Origin: Helicoverpa zea
Lineage: Eukaryota > Arthropoda > Insecta > Lepidoptera > Noctuidae
Assembly (NCBI RefSeq): GCF_022581195.2
Contig: NC_061453.1
Location: forward strand, 12,914,001-12,978,000
DNA: 64,000 nucleotides
Direction: 5' to 3'
In this document: one piece after another, positions 46,071-58,812 of the stretch
How the letters are laid out: each line of letters begins with the position of its first letter
Numbering within the stretch: the stretch's first letter is position 1
Position numbers and translations under genes: made by a program
Notes under the pieces: generated by a model
The model's database searches: none
What the model saw: only the letters and a program-made list of their open reading frames with translations
Told to the model about the DNA's origin: nothing

Positions 46071-48068
46071 CTAATGTTATCAGTAAGAATAATTTAGTGT
46101 AGCTCTAATAAACATACAAATCGAAATAAATACCATTTACATTTGCACAAACTAATTCTAACACGACCCAAAACCACTAATAGATTGACAGGCCAACATT
46201 ACATTTAAATACGTCAAAATTTACGACCAACCCTACACTGCGGGCTCAAAGGAAAATATATTATTACTTGTAACATAATATTAATTATACTCGCAACAGT
46301 TTCAACCAGAAATTATTACAGGATAGGTAGAAAATTAATTATTGTAATGCCACGGCGTAATGCAGATTTTGACAGGTAAGGTTGGGTTCACACGCGATGG
46401 CCGATGTTAGAACAATTTGTTGGAACAATTTTGTTCAACAGTCCATGTATGTAAGGTGTATGGGTATGTTGTTAGTACATTATGGTAATGAGTTCAAATT
46501 TCTTGGTAGTGTTTTGTATGTTACAAGTTGTTTGCTGAGGTTCGGTTAAATGTATTGTATGTGGTTAGTGATTTATTGTTTGGATTGTCTTTAAATAGGT
46601 AATATATGTAAGGTCGTAGGTAAGTATGTAGTAGGTCTTACTTTATATATTTTTATTGCTAGAGTGTTACCTCAAAAATGTTGAGTAATTTAGTTTGCTC
46701 ATATAAATTTTACAAAAACAATCTTATATTGGTATTACATACACTTTTCCCCAACAATGTACCAAACCGTACAAAAAATTAAGCATGAAAATATTACATG
46801 CTGTATCAAACTTTTTACAATGACTTTAAAAACGTTGCGTGTATAACAAACCTTAGTCTTTATAACATTCGGAAAATGCACGCATGGTCTTACATACCGT
46901 CGCGTGACCGATTAAGGGTTAAATGAATTTAAAATGCACCATTAACTAAATAGCTTAGCTTAAAATTACAGATTGACATTATTTTGCTTTTGTATTTGAC
47001 ATTTTAAGTGCATTAGCAGTTGAGGGTTAAGGAAAGAACTGTCAAAATATGATGGCTGGGCAATTGGTTGGCGTGTTGCGTGTTGCGGGTTCGATTCCCA
47101 TTCGAGATAAGTATTTTTTTCAAGTTTCAGTATTTGTGGATAAAATGGGTAAAACTTTTTGAAAAATATTTACACATTCTAATTTAGAATTAGGTGTTTC
47201 AAAAAGTGAACTCCGTTTCCAGAAACGCAAAGAGGCGGAATTTTGGGCTATAAAAAAGGTGCAAAACAACATGTCGGCCTAAAGGTCGGTTTATCTTCTT
47301 TTGTTTTAACGATATACAAAATACCAGCATATAAAAATAATCTCATACCTGTAAATCATCCTCATCCTTCTACCCTTATCAAAATTATATTTGGAGTCAA
47401 GATCTTACGACTTATATACAATCAAATGCAAAATGCAATCACTACATTTTTCCAGTGTCAATAATGAATCGGTTTTATTAATTAATCATCTCTCGCTGCT
47501 GCTAAGAGATTTTAACAGATAATTATTATTTATTTATAGTAAAACTGCTTTGTGGTTGAATTTTATTAAAACATTATAAAAGGGACGGATGTTGAGTAAT
47601 GTCTGATTTACTTATTTATTTATTTTGTTTATGTCGTTCGTGGTAAATGATTTAATATTGTCCGGGGATGGCCGTTTGTTTTGTGTTGTTCATTTATTCG
47701 GTTGAATTGTTATCAAATGGTTGTATTTACCGCCTCTTCTCTAGGAAGTCGGTTGAAAGCAAATAGTATCCATAAATATAAGCCTGTAATTACCTTCGCA
47801 ATTAATTGTTAACTATGATTTATACAAGTCATTGTCTACCTAGCCTTTTCTATGATGAAGTCGGCTTCTAGGCGTAATTGGATTCAGCTATGTACCGGTA
47901 TGACCTATCTACGAACCAACCTCGACAAGCGTTTCTTAAATCTTCTTCTTCAATCGCCCTGAACGAGTTTTATTTAGACATGAGCTTCTCAACTTCAATT
48001 CAACACAAAATCTCTTCCAAAACTCAGTTTGAACACTGAAGTGACATCCTAAAGTGTGTTTATAGCTC
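46071..48068. other. No gene; two SINE fragments
   Basis: 47052-47115 (plus) includes tgcgggttcgattccc, a B-box-like piece of a SINE head. 47833-47930 (minus) includes acctagccttttctatgatg and gtcggcttctaggcg, a decayed 3' half of the 641-1021 SINE. The remainder is AT-rich and unassigned. Confidence 0.45.
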
Positions 48069-48073
48069 GTCCC

Positions 48074-48234
48074 TGTTGAAGGAGTTCTTATATCTAATCG
48101 TACTGGCTGTTACAGTATTTATTTTTTATATTTCAAATATTTTCATATGTCACTTGACTTGTCAAAATTTCACTCAATAAAAATTTTTCCCTTTACATAA
48201 TATCGTATTTTTCAATTACAACTATTTTACAACA
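48074..48234 (+). repeat. Copia 5' LTR
   Basis: 161 bp, tgttgaaggagttctta to ttttacaaca; contains aataaaaatt as a possible polyadenylation signal. Confidence 0.93.
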
Positions 48235-48237
48235 AAT

Positions 48238-48253
48238 GGTTATGGGCCCAGCC
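48238..48253 (+). promoter_or_regulatory. Copia primer-binding site (initiator tRNA half)
   Basis: ggttatgggcccagc is complementary to the anticodon stem and loop of initiator tRNA-Met (CUGGGCCCAUAACC). Copia elements are known to prime from a cleaved half of this tRNA, so this supports the assignment independently of the protein. Confidence 0.8.
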
Positions 48254-48301
48254 CTACCAATGTTGTAATTAGTTTTAATTGCGTTAGCAGTTGAACAGAA
48301 T

Positions 48302-49513
48302 TTGAAAATGCATCATTTAGACATAGACACTGCTTTTTTGTACGGTAAACTTGAAGAGAATGTGTTCATGGTACAACCTGAAGGTTTTATTGTTGAAGGC
48401 GAAGAGACAAAAGTGTGTCATTTGAACAAATCGCTTTATGGTCTCAAACAGGCAGCTAGAGCCTGGAATAAACGTCTTGATAAGGTACTTCTGGACTTAG
48501 GCTATAACAGATTACAGTCTGAGCCCTGTATTTATTTGAAACGAGGTCCTGAAAATATTTCCATTCTAGCAGTATACGTAGATGACTTAATATTTATCTA
48601 TGATAATGAGATTGAGCTATCTTACTTAAAGAACGGTTTGACAAAATATTTTGGTGTTAAGGATTTAGGTGAACTCAGCTATTGCCTTGGTTTGCATATC
48701 GCTAGGGAAAACGGAACTAACGATGTGAAGGTAGACCAAAAACGGTATATTTTAGAGACTTTGAGTCGTTTTAATATGTCGGAGTGCAAGACTGTAACCA
48801 CTCCTATGGATGTAAGCATTGACCTGCGTTCTCAAACTGAATCGGCTGGCAATGTTCCCTACCAAAACTTAATTGGTTGTCTAATGTTTTTAGCTATCAA
48901 TACTAGGCCTGATATTTTGTTTGCTGTTAGTTTTCTTAGTCAATTTAATCAGAATCCTATGCAGGCACACTGGACTGCGGCTAAGCGTGTCTTGCAGTAT
49001 CTGAAAGGTACGTTGGATTATGGACTAACTTTTAAAAGAACTGGTGAACCCTTACGCGGTTTTGTCGACGCTGACTGGGCCAACGGCAGTGACAGAAGGT
49101 CGTACACAGGTTACGTTTTTAAATTAGCTAATGCGCCAGTGTCGTGGGAATGCAAAAAGCAGCCTACAGTAGCATTGTCATCGACTGAAGCCGAGTACAT
49201 GGCATTAACTAGTGCTGCTAAGGAAGCTGTGTTTTTACAACGCCTTATTGGAGAAATAACTGGTGAGTCTTTTGTAGTTACACTTTGTAACAATAACCAA
49301 AGTGCTCAGAAGTTGTCGCAGAACCCGGTCCACCATAATCGGACCAAACATATTGATGTCCGATATCATTTTATTCGAGAATTGGTCGAAAATAATAAAA
49401 TAAAACTATCATATTTGCCAACTGACAGGATTTTAGCGGATATTTTAACCAAAGGGTTGAGTCGTTGCAAACATCAGCGTTGCGTGTCAGATATAGGCTT
49501 AATGATATCTTAA
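48302..49513 (+). CDS. Copia RT-RNase H remnant (about 400 aa)
   Basis: Lacks gag, protease, integrase and the N-terminal RT fingers. It starts in the middle of RT with LKMHHLDIDTAFLYGKL, holding the first catalytic aspartates. Then come SLYGLKQAARAWNKRLD, catalytic YVDD (residues 92-95 of the open frame), CLMFLAINTRPDILFAVSFL, RNase H with D256 (FVDADWANGSDRRSYTG) and E296 (SSTEAEYMAL), and ILADILTKGL near the end. There is no stop or frameshift. The frame is open upstream to ~48266 but has no natural start; the first ATG is at 48308. A protein from it would be incomplete. Confidence 0.9.
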   Translation: MKMHHLDIDTAFLYGKLEENVFMVQPEGFIVEGEETKVCHLNKSLYGLKQAARAWNKRLDKVLLDLGYNRLQSEPCIYLKRGPENISILAVYVDDLIFIYDNEIELSYLKNGLTKYFGVKDLGELSYCLGLHIARENGTNDVKVDQKRYILETLSRFNMSECKTVTTPMDVSIDLRSQTESAGNVPYQNLIGCLMFLAINTRPDILFAVSFLSQFNQNPMQAHWTAAKRVLQYLKGTLDYGLTFKRTGEPLRGFVDADWANGSDRRSYTGYVFKLANAPVSWECKKQPTVALSSTEAEYMALTSAAKEAVFLQRLIGEITGESFVVTLCNNNQSAQKLSQNPVHHNRTKHIDVRYHFIRELVENNKIKLSYLPTDRILADILTKGLSRCKHQRCVSDIGLMIS

Positions 49514-49696
49514 GTTGTTTTTATTTTATTTAAATAAGAATTGATTGTTTTGTTTTTAAGTTTTGACTGGGTACTCTCGTGTTGTTTTTTATAATTTACT
49601 TTGTGAAAAGTACAGTCAGGTAAATTTAAGTATGATTATTGTAAGTACAGTCGAGGACATTTATAAGTTTACTTGTTTGTACAGTCATGCACGATT

Positions 49697-49706
49697 AAAG
49701 GGAGGA
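49697..49706 (+). promoter_or_regulatory. Copia polypurine tract
   Basis: aaagggagga immediately before the 3' LTR. Three gtacagtc motifs precede it in the 3' untranslated stretch. Confidence 0.75.
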
Positions 49707-49867
49707 TGTTGAAGGAGTTCTTATATCTAATCGTACTGGCTGTTACAGTATTTATTTTTTATATTTCAAATATTTTCATATGTCACTTGACTTGTCAAAA
49801 TTTCACTCAATAAAAATTTTTCCCTTTACATAATATCGTATTTTTCAATTACAACTATTTTACAACA
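49707..49867 (+). repeat. Copia 3' LTR
   Basis: Identical to 48074-48234 by eye. Confidence 0.93.
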
Positions 49868-49934
49868 GTCCCGGGGCCTCTTAAGATGACGTAAAAGCAG
49901 TATTAGATACACTATAAATAAATTCACTCGATCT

Positions 49935-50246
49935 CATGGAGAACAAAATGACTAGCGGAGATGTCATAACGCAAAATCTCTTGAGAAAGTAGCGCGCCAA
50001 TGCGGGTTTTCAGGGGAACAGGAACGATACTAGCTCTGCCCTTGTACGCCTTCTATGGAACTCGCCCATTGTTTTCAAAATAAAATCATCAATCAATCAA
50101 GACTTCTCTTTGACAGATTGATTTTGATTTGACATGGAACCAGAACGCTTCGTTACTTCTAGTAACTGATCACACCTACTTGACCTACAAGAAGGCGCCT
50201 GATCTACCTTCCTTATAGCATCTCTGCTATCTTTCCTTCAGCCATA
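49935..50246 (+). mobile_element. hAT-type MITE (copy 3)
   Basis: Starts catggagaacaaaatgacta and aligns with copy 1 through agcgcgcca, ggaac-, cttgacctacaagaaggcgc and ctatctttccttc. The right end has decayed (ccata for ccatg) and no target duplication is evident, so this is probably the oldest of the four. Confidence 0.7.
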
Positions 50247-50399
50247 CTCTCGCTGTAATAAAATGTTCGCGTTGCCCCGGTAAGTGTTGTGTATGGGGAG
50301 AATAGGACTCGCTTTGAAAACAGTATATACTTTTGAAACGGAGGAATTTTATTGGGAAAAGAAAAGTGATTGAGGGTTTTAAAGTTATAGTTGGGACAA

Positions 50400-50486
50400 A
50401 CAGCTCATGACCGGGATGATTGGCGTTCCTTGGGGGAGGCCTACGTTTGGCAGTGGATGGCAATTGGCTGATATGATTATGATGAT
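50400..50486 (+). mobile_element. LINE 3'-end fragment
   Basis: gattggcgttccttggggga, cagtggatggcaattggctg, then atatgattatgatgat: RTE-like coding end plus GAT tail. Confidence 0.55.
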
Positions 50487-50589
50487 AACACAGTTATGTT
50501 AAGAAATTTTGTAGTGGAGCTAAGTGGCAGCCAAACAAGGTAAAGTAAACGATGGCGCGCTAAGTAAAAAGACCATCTCTCGAAAGGCA

Positions 50590-50660
50590 CCTAGTCATTT
50601 GGGTGATCAGAAGCCAGAAAATTTGACAACAAGTGTTACCAGGAACTGAGTTGAGAATAA
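50590..50660 (+). mobile_element. Decayed SINE fragment
   Basis: gtgatcagaagccagaaaat and ccaggaactgagttgag follow the middle of the SINE at 641-1021. Confidence 0.4.
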
Positions 50661-52827
50661 AACTGGCAGTAGTTCTGTGTAAAATACTGGTAATTAGTTG
50701 CACACACTTTAGCTAGAAATTGACCAGGACACAGTTGAATGAGTCTAAAGTACCCATAACACCCACTGTATTAAAAATGGCTATGAATTATATAACTCGA
50801 CAATATTTTAATCTACATACAAACACAATTTTATACATCTCAAAATGTCCAGTATTATGACACAGTGGTATCTCTTACCCGTCTCACGTCCAAGCGACGC
50901 CGGCGGCAAATATTGTATGAAATAAGCTCCGTGTGACGTTGTTTTGTACACATCAAGATTTGTCTTAAAATAAATATGTTTCGAAATATGAGCTTTGAAG
51001 TTTTGTTAGGCAATTCTGTGTAAAAATACTGTTTATGAATATCCACATTTGTCTACAGCTTCTCAGGTGTTGTTTTAACTGATTCCTGGGTCATTAATTT
51101 TTGTTATTTTTTTTTAAACTTTGACAGACTCAAAACCTTTCAGTTTATGATTATGATTTAAACAATAGTAGATGATGATTTAAACAATATTTCTTTCAAA
51201 AATAACAGTCCTATACCGAACTGCTAACTTACCTACATACTCACACATATACATAAACTCACACACACACAGAGAGACATATAAAATATTTATCACCCTA
51301 CACTCTACACAGACAAAACCTAATACATCACAAATAAACAATGTCATCAAAATAAAAAGTCCGCTACGTGCGCTACGAAGTGCTACGAAGTGCTACAATA
51401 TCGTAGACAATTTGTAGCCGCTGCTACGAGCATTTACTTTAAAGCTTCACTGAATTTAACAAAGGCTTACTAGCGAAGAAATTTAAACTGATATGATATA
51501 CCGGGCAGCTATAATTTTTACGGCGAGTGTTCAAGTAGAGTAAGATTTTTTATTTTGTTTTTTAAACACTCGTACGTGACTTCTTTTGTGTTTTGTCTGC
51601 TTCATAAATGGTGTTTTCGTTTATCAGAATTTTGCTGCTAAATGCTTTGAAATTTTTATATTTCTAGTGAATATACAGATAGGTTAGAATTTAAACATTA
51701 TTTGTGGGTTGGTGAGACTAACCCATAATAAGGGAATTTTATAATTTACCGTGACGACGGAGGAACCACCTGATACAGCTAGTCTATGTAATATATAAGA
51801 TCGAATCAATCACAAATTATTTACAGACCAGAAAACAACATTCACTACAAAACTTGTTGATTGTCAAAATATAATTCTTAAACATAATCTTACATAACTA
51901 TACCAACCACTATTACAAAGCAAAACAGACCACAACATCAAATCAATAAAGTCCATTATCCCAAAGCACGATACACTATATGCAGTTCTATACATACATA
52001 AGATATGTGAGAGATCGTAAGGCGTTCCACAAACATATGTGTTTGCTTAGGTCTCTGTTAGCTGTGAGCTCTGTCTCCCTTTGAAATGTTATCACTACGT
52101 ATTAATTGTGGTTGCACTCGCTTTTTGGTACTTCCCACTTCAGGAAATTAGCTACAACAATGTATATAATCTATGTTCTACTTTTAGCTGATTTTATCTA
52201 AATAGGACCAGTATTTTTTTCTTGAAAGTGTTACATCCTAATAAATTTCCTTGATTGACTGGAAATGTTAATTCGAGTAAGGTACAATCTTGCACAGAGA
52301 CAGCTGAAGGAATAACGGGTTGTTCATAATTTCCATACAGTCCATGAAGTGAACCGACAATGTAGCAAGCTGTATAAATAAAATAAATCTAATATTACTT
52401 TGACACAAATATTAATTTTCGCAATAAAATTACCAAAAAGAAATAACTTATAAATAACTTTCGAGATAAGCAGTGACAGAAAGCTCTTTATTAAACTTAT
52501 TATATTTTTATCTAAGTGGTTTCAGGTCTTTTGACAAAATGAGAATGTATTATGATTGATTGAAAAGCGTTTTCAATAAAGAGATTAATTTACTATGTAT
52601 AGAGAATAAGCATGATATTGTTATATGTCTATAATACCAGCCAGGACACCTTTCATACACAGTCGGTTTGTTCCACGAGAAGCTATTTATTACATAGCTT
52701 GTGTTATGGGTGACACAACAACGATGGGTATTAGAACTGATAAATAACAATCATACATATTATTACACCCAGATCATAGCTAACACATACTTTCATCACA
52801 GAAATGCTGACTGTAATAATAATACAA
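50661..52827. other. No gene seen
   Basis: AT-rich. A short local repeat of gctacgaagt occurs near 51368-51395. Nothing else is recognised. Confidence 0.45.
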
Positions 52828-52920
52828 GTGAACGTTAGGCGGCTGGATCAAGGGGCTCAGAAGGCAGTACTCCTTGATACGGCGCGTATTGTGAGGAGAT
52901 TTCTGTCTCTAGGACCCTAA
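52828..52920 (+). pseudogene. Jockey-type LINE C-terminal remnant
   Basis: Thirty codons then TAA, ending AVLLDTARIVRRFLSLGP, typical of the C-terminus of Jockey/R1-group ORF2. It is followed by ~120 bp of untranslated sequence to an aaaaataaataaatg tail (to ~53045). Severely 5'-truncated. Confidence 0.55.
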
Positions 52921-53059
52921 CCACCGGTACCTTGGACCCTGTGCCCGATATCGGTGGCAACCAATTTTTTTGTATTTGTAAATGTTTTTTATTTTTATAT
53001 TTAATATTTAAAAATGTAATTTATATGTTTAAAAATAAATAAATGAACTAAAAATACAA

Positions 53060-53215
53060 AAGCACACACTATTCCCTCACTCTCATAGCCCGATGGGACC
53101 GTAATCCGACACGATCGGAGAGAGATCAAAGATAGGCTGACTGTACCGGGAATCGAACTCAGGACCATCAGTCCGGCAGTTCGCTATGGTGACCTTTGCA
53201 CCAACTAGGTCATCT
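53060..53215 (-). mobile_element. SINE with tRNA-like head, 3'-truncated
   Basis: On the minus strand a head with cctagttggtgcaaagg (A-box-like) and ggtcctgagttcgattccc (B box) is followed by a body with cccatcgggctatgagagtg. The body matches 45908-46058, so the two fragments are complementary halves of one family. Confidence 0.65.
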
Positions 53216-53848
53216 ATATGCTATTAATGTTATATAATTAATAGGAGATTTGACGAAAAGCCAAACAACGATATTTCCATTAAAAAGTTTGCAAAATTGG
53301 TCCTTTCTACAAGCCATTTACCAACTTTTCTCACTATACTGGTATTTTTAGAACACTCTATATGCAGCTGCTCAAATCCTAGTTCCAGGTAAAGTTTCCT
53401 AGATTAAATTACTCTCATATTTTGTATTTTCACAATAACGTCACATGAAGGCTTAACTGAGTATCAAAATTGCATGTACTTACATATATTACTAGTACCC
53501 AGAATACAGTTATGAAATGTGAAATCTGTTTTATACTCGAGTATTATATTGCAGCCATTTGCCTGGTAGATTAATAAACTTATACTGAGAAATAGTATTG
53601 AAGTGGGTCTTTATAAACTTCGTAGATTTCATCCTACGACTTTATATGCGAGCCGATGGTACTTTACGTGTACGAGGAAAAAAAGTCCGCATCCCTACGC
53701 CAGACATCTAAATTGCTTCAGTCGTTTTAAAGAGAAATCTGTGAGCAAAATAGAGCTAAAAATATCAGATAGATACGCAAAAACACAAATCTAAACATAA
53801 ATAGAATTCCCTTTTTATTAAAGTTTTAAAAATATCCGAAAATCAGCT
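53216..53848. other. No recognised feature
   Basis: AT-rich, no supported gene. Confidence 0.45.
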
Positions 53849-53925
53849 TAGTTAAAGCCTTTTTATCGTCCCAGTACTGGGCACAGTCCTCTTCTCACAC
53901 GGAAAAGGATTGAGCATTAATCAAT
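53849..53925 (-). mobile_element. LINE 3'-end fragment
   Basis: Inverse of the 5480-5556 fragment: ctttttatcgtcccagtact, gggcacagtcctcttctcac. Confidence 0.5.
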
Positions 53926-56900
53926 GAAAAGTCAGCTTGCCTAATAATATATGTAGATAGTTATTATTATAACTCACTTTTGCATTTATTGTGTCAGTTT
54001 TTATAACAGACCTAAACCGCTCTAAAAGATCTTCATCCTCTTCGAAATACTCGAATAAGTTTTCCACACAAGTCCATGTTTCCTATCCGTCAGACATAGC
54101 TATGGAAGCAAACCTTTTACCTGGACCCTCATCAGAACAAGTACTGAGAAGGACATGTCGTATCTTGTTCATGACGAAATTGTAACGCGGAATAGTGTGA
54201 GCCTTATGGTAGGGTTGGTAAAGGTACGTTTTAAAGGTTTACGAAAGACGCACGTGGCTTCGTTCGTATGTATACGGTGGACGTGAATGCAGAATGATGC
54301 AATTGAGTTTAAAAGAATCGAATGGGAATGTAATAATGACTAATAGTGTCAGACATTTACACAAAAAAAAATACCTACTCCTATTATTGTCACATCTACT
54401 GTATCAGCTGAGCCCACAAAGCAGAGTTCTAATACCTGCTATTATTAGCTGCATGTGGCCTGTTGCAACCGCGAGTGATAGAAGCAAAGGTCAAAGACAT
54501 CTTAATGTTATGGTTACTTCGAGCTAATGTCCTATATCTTCGTCGTAAACTGGTAATTTCAACCAGGCCTCCAAACGCATGTGGAAGATCAAAATCGCAA
54601 ACGTAAAATGCGGAGTACGGAAGCAAACCTTTACGCCAACATTTTCCTAACTAAAAGGTCTGTCAACCTTGAATTTAAGACGTAAACAGGTGAGTGTAAC
54701 AATGACTTGGTTAGTCAATATCTTTTGCGGTGACTTTTGACAATTTGTGGCAATGTTTGCGGTGAAAAGGTACAGCTACCTGTTGTCAAGTGGTTTGAAG
54801 AAAATGCGGTGAAGAGGTATTATTTTATGCTGGCTTTTTGGGTGTGGATTTCATTGAAAATATTTAAGTGCATAACTAGTAAATAAGACATGCTGATTTT
54901 GGGATATTTTTAAACCTTTAATAAAAAGGGAATTGTAGCACGTAAGTGGGTAATATAAACAAGTAAAATACCTAACAAAGATTTGTGACTTAGCTCTCTT
55001 TTGCTTATGAGCCGATTTTCTTAGGGATTTCACTTTAAATCTAGCTAGAATAAATGAAAAAGGTTTTAGCTATAAACAGTATGAACCCATCAACCGGTTG
55101 GTTTAAAAAGTTTCCAAAATTAAAATATCAAGGGATTTGCTGAGGTAACTTAAATTGAAACTTGACATTTTAGTAGACTCTGAATAAAATTAGAAAGATT
55201 GAATGAAAAAGAACAAAAAATATTCCATTTTAGCTAATCGTTAGGTATATAAAAATATTCAAGTCAAAGACACTATCAGTTTTCTTCACTTCTTCAGCTT
55301 AATGTTGGTCGGTCGGACGCGGGTTTAAAGGTCAATGACTAACATTGGAACACATCGGGGAATTTCATTTGAAGTCAAATTGAGAATGGACGCTTTTTCA
55401 TCTGTACGAATTATTAGTTATCTGCCAAAGTTAATCGTATTTGTAGCATTAGGACATTATTATTTACTCGGTTTTTATCACGAAATAAGAAGATATTATA
55501 GAGGAGTTGATATCCACAAATAACCATAGCTAGTATTAAACTTCTGCCAACAATTATTGACAACCAAGAAATCAAACTTCATATTGAGGTGTCATGATTT
55601 CTACACGCCCTTTGGAAAACATTATAATTGATGTAAATAAAAAATGATGGAAACCACTGTAACTCTTTCTTTATACTTGTTTATCATACGCAAATCCATC
55701 ATAAGTCAATAAATATTCCATTTTGAATACCTTTCTCTTTAAAGCGACATTTAATTTTAACCAAAAAGAAAACAAGACACCACCAACTTACAACCAAAAC
55801 AAGACTCCACTTACATAAGTACTGTAGACTGCACATCAGTGGTAACTGTCATGCACCTTAACTCTATAGTAATAAGTACGATTTTCCTATAAAACTGTTA
55901 CCACTGACCTGAAGTTGACTGTACCTACCTATATTTACTCGTATTAGGGGTAGTTATAAATCTCGCAGAGTTAGGTGCCTCTATGCGTGCATTTGTCAGC
56001 CAGTCCCCTGTCGCTTGAGGGTACGTCCGAGGAACTTAAATTAATAATACGTTGCCTATTTTAGTTTGGATACGGTGTACTGTAAAAGGGCTGGTTTCAG
56101 GAAGTATTTGATATGTATGTTTTATTTTGTAATTTTATTTCTACAATACAAATACAAAATTTTGAAAATCTTTCACTTTAAGGCTTAGCTGCTGTTTTGT
56201 TACATAAAGCTATATTTTATCTGGGGACTGGTAAAAATTTCACCGGAATGTGAGTGAAACCGCGAGAAACAGCTTGTTAACTAATAAATTGGTAATTCAA
56301 GATCCTTTAGGCCGTGTTGAAGAAAAGACAAGGTACCAATAAGAACAAATAAATCAACTAAATTATGTACTTTCCATCTAAAACTCTAAACTCTGGTTCG
56401 CAGACGTTAATTAAGTTATTAAGTTTTCATCACACCATTTTCACGCATATCAAAGCTCTACCGTCAAACTCAATTCAAAATCGATAAGACGTTCAAATCT
56501 CAGTGTAACTCCTATGTAGCCACTCGAGCAACCTAATGCAGATATTATTATGATTCCAAAATCAAAATACGATCGGAACTGCTCGCCTTTAACTTTAGTG
56601 CTGATTGCGCACGTGACAGCAAGGAGTTCAAAACCTCCTTGTAAAGATGTTTGGCCAACTGCCAAAAAATTCCCTCGATTCAGAAAAGAGAAAATTATTC
56701 AGAATTCAAATTGTCAATTCCAATCATCGATGGCCTCTTTGTGGCCAGTATTGTAAGTTCTATTTTTGAAATGGTAACTTAGTTCTTGTTTGTGTGTTGC
56801 GAAGAAGGTTGAGGTTTTAATGAAACAAAAGATTGCTATGTTTATTTTTTTTTCTTTTGAACTTCAGATAGGTACTTGGATATAATCTGAGTTATGGCAA

Positions 56901-57404
56901 AGTAAAATTAGAATATTTCATATTTTAGTATTACTGTGCTGATTAATTTAAACTTAATCTCTCAAGAAAAACAGGCTTAGTACATATTTTTTTAAACATA
57001 TTTTCTACAAGTACACCTACATATAAAGTGTTGAAAAACTATCAAGCAGATGTCTATCATAAAATATTCGTTTGGTGAGAACATTGAATCCGCGACACAA
57101 CACCCACAATGCCTCCAAAATATGCCAACAGGAAAACATTATATGAAATTCAGAGCTTTCAGACAGGCTTTTGTTTAGGCAGTAATATACATAGAAAAGC
57201 CAATGTAAGCTTGTAGAATATACAGGAAATATAGGAATAAAAAACTTTAATATCTTCATACAATTTTTTTAACTTTTATTTATCTATACATATAATAAAT
57301 CTGTAGAAAAGTAATTTTTGTACATTGAAGAAATTGACAAAAAAAATAGCCAGCATGTTAAAGGATAACTAACAGAACCCATTTCCATCATTTTTGTCAT
57401 TTTT
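53926..57404. other. No gene; small inverted repeat and weak exon-like stretch
   Basis: 55820-55923 is an imperfect hairpin (gactgcacatcagtggtaac against gttaccactgacctgaagtt). 56205-56277 is a decayed Helitron-like end. 56599-56752 is open, bounded by ctttaG and a strong gtaagttc donor, but the peptide is unfamiliar. Confidence 0.35.
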
Positions 57405-57462
57405 GTCTGTTTGTCTGTTTGTCTGTTTGTCTGTTTATCTGTTTATCTGTTTGTTCGTTCGG
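57405..57462 (+). repeat. Microsatellite (ctgttYgt)n
   Basis: About seven tandem copies of an 8-bp ctgtttgt unit, two with ctgtttat. Confidence 0.85.
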
Positions 57463-58812
57463 GATTCACGTAAAATCTACGAATTCAATGCAGAAAATGC
57501 TTATATACAAACATTCTACGTAACTTGGGGTATTACTTAGTTTTTGTTTCATCGAAATCGATTCACTCTATCAAAAGATATGATTAATTTTGTGAATTCA
57601 AGATGTAAAATATTACGACACGCAATCTGTTTGTCAAAACTGTACATTTGAATGTTGTACTTATATTAGTTGATCGACCTATTATTAACCTTTACACAGA
57701 AAATCACACCTTCATAAGTAACTTCGGAAGAAAAAAAAAATATGAAAATTTTGTTTAGCCAAGGTTAAAGTAGCTCCATCTGTGGTAATCTGTGTTAAAT
57801 AAAATACATAAAATTTGTCAAAGGAGCGAGGTGGTAAATGACAATAAATTACCATACATTCTTTATAGAGGATTATTATTTCAACAGATGGAGTTGTGTA
57901 TTTTCCGTAATTCACCATATTTTAACACGTAGTGTAATTTTTCGATAGACATTTCAATAGTGTTTGTCAGTTTGCCGTGCCACATCAAAATCCAATTATA
58001 ATTATTACCTTGATGAAAGGAAAATTAATAGATCTCAGCCAAATTTAAAACGGTGCCATCTAAATTATTTTTTGAACATTATGTCAAAAATGATGACTTT
58101 AGTATAACAATTAATTATCATTTAAAGTTACAGATGGAGTTCATATCAGGATGTTTTCATAAACATAGTTTAGCTTATCTTCCTCTAATGTGGTGGCCTT
58201 AAAACAAATTACTTTGAGTGAGTAGTATTAAGTAGACCTTAATTATTTTTTCTGATGCAAAATATGTAAACTTAATCCTAGAAGAAAGGAGGATCTGTCT
58301 CTCGCAAGCGCTGCTAAGCGTGAGGTAGGTATGTAATGTAGGATTCTGTAGCTTTAAGAACAAGCCCAGATACAAAGTGCAGATAAGAAATGGGAGCTTT
58401 CTCGATTTAATACCATACACACGTAAAATGCTTTATGAGTCTGAAAACGTACAAATTGCGCGTCGCATACCAGAGACATGCTTACTTTCAACTTCTGATC
58501 GCAAACACACTGGTCACGATTACGAACAGTCTCAGTAAGACCCGAGCCAAGTCAAAAAAAACACCTTTTATATAAAACTACGTTTGATGTCATTCAATCA
58601 CAAAGACAGAATTGTTTTCTGTTGCAAATCCTATCCACCTGTATCCTATCCTAATCCAGCATGCATTGCAGGTGTGCATTACACAAAAACCAATGGTATC
58701 CTATTCGAGAAGTCAAAAGAGTCGACCTGCCAACGTCAGCTTCTGCGCTAAGCAAGTGTTCTTAATAGTACCATCAGAATTACATTCATCGTTGAATGAG
58801 GTGAATAAATTT
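57463..58812. other. No gene seen
   Basis: AT-rich sequence. Short motifs acagatggag recur near 57780, 57885 and 58131 in both orientations. No exon or named repeat. Confidence 0.4.

Larger units (their letters stand above)
48074..49867 (+). mobile_element. Internally deleted Copia retrotransposon
   Basis: LTRs of 161 bp (48074-48234 and 49707-49867), TGTTG...CAACA, identical by eye, are flanked by GTCCC duplications (48069-48073 and 49868-49872). A primer-binding site, an RT-RNase H frame and a polypurine tract remain. Gag, protease, integrase and the start of RT are gone, deleted between ~48253 and ~48265. Identical LTRs mean it inserted recently, so it must have been moved by proteins from a complete relative, or lost its centre while being copied. 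Confidence 0.92.

Noticed and set aside
57405..57462. Telomere- or regulatory-type repeat
   Set aside because: The unit is a simple ctgtttgt microsatellite, not the insect TTAGG telomere repeat.
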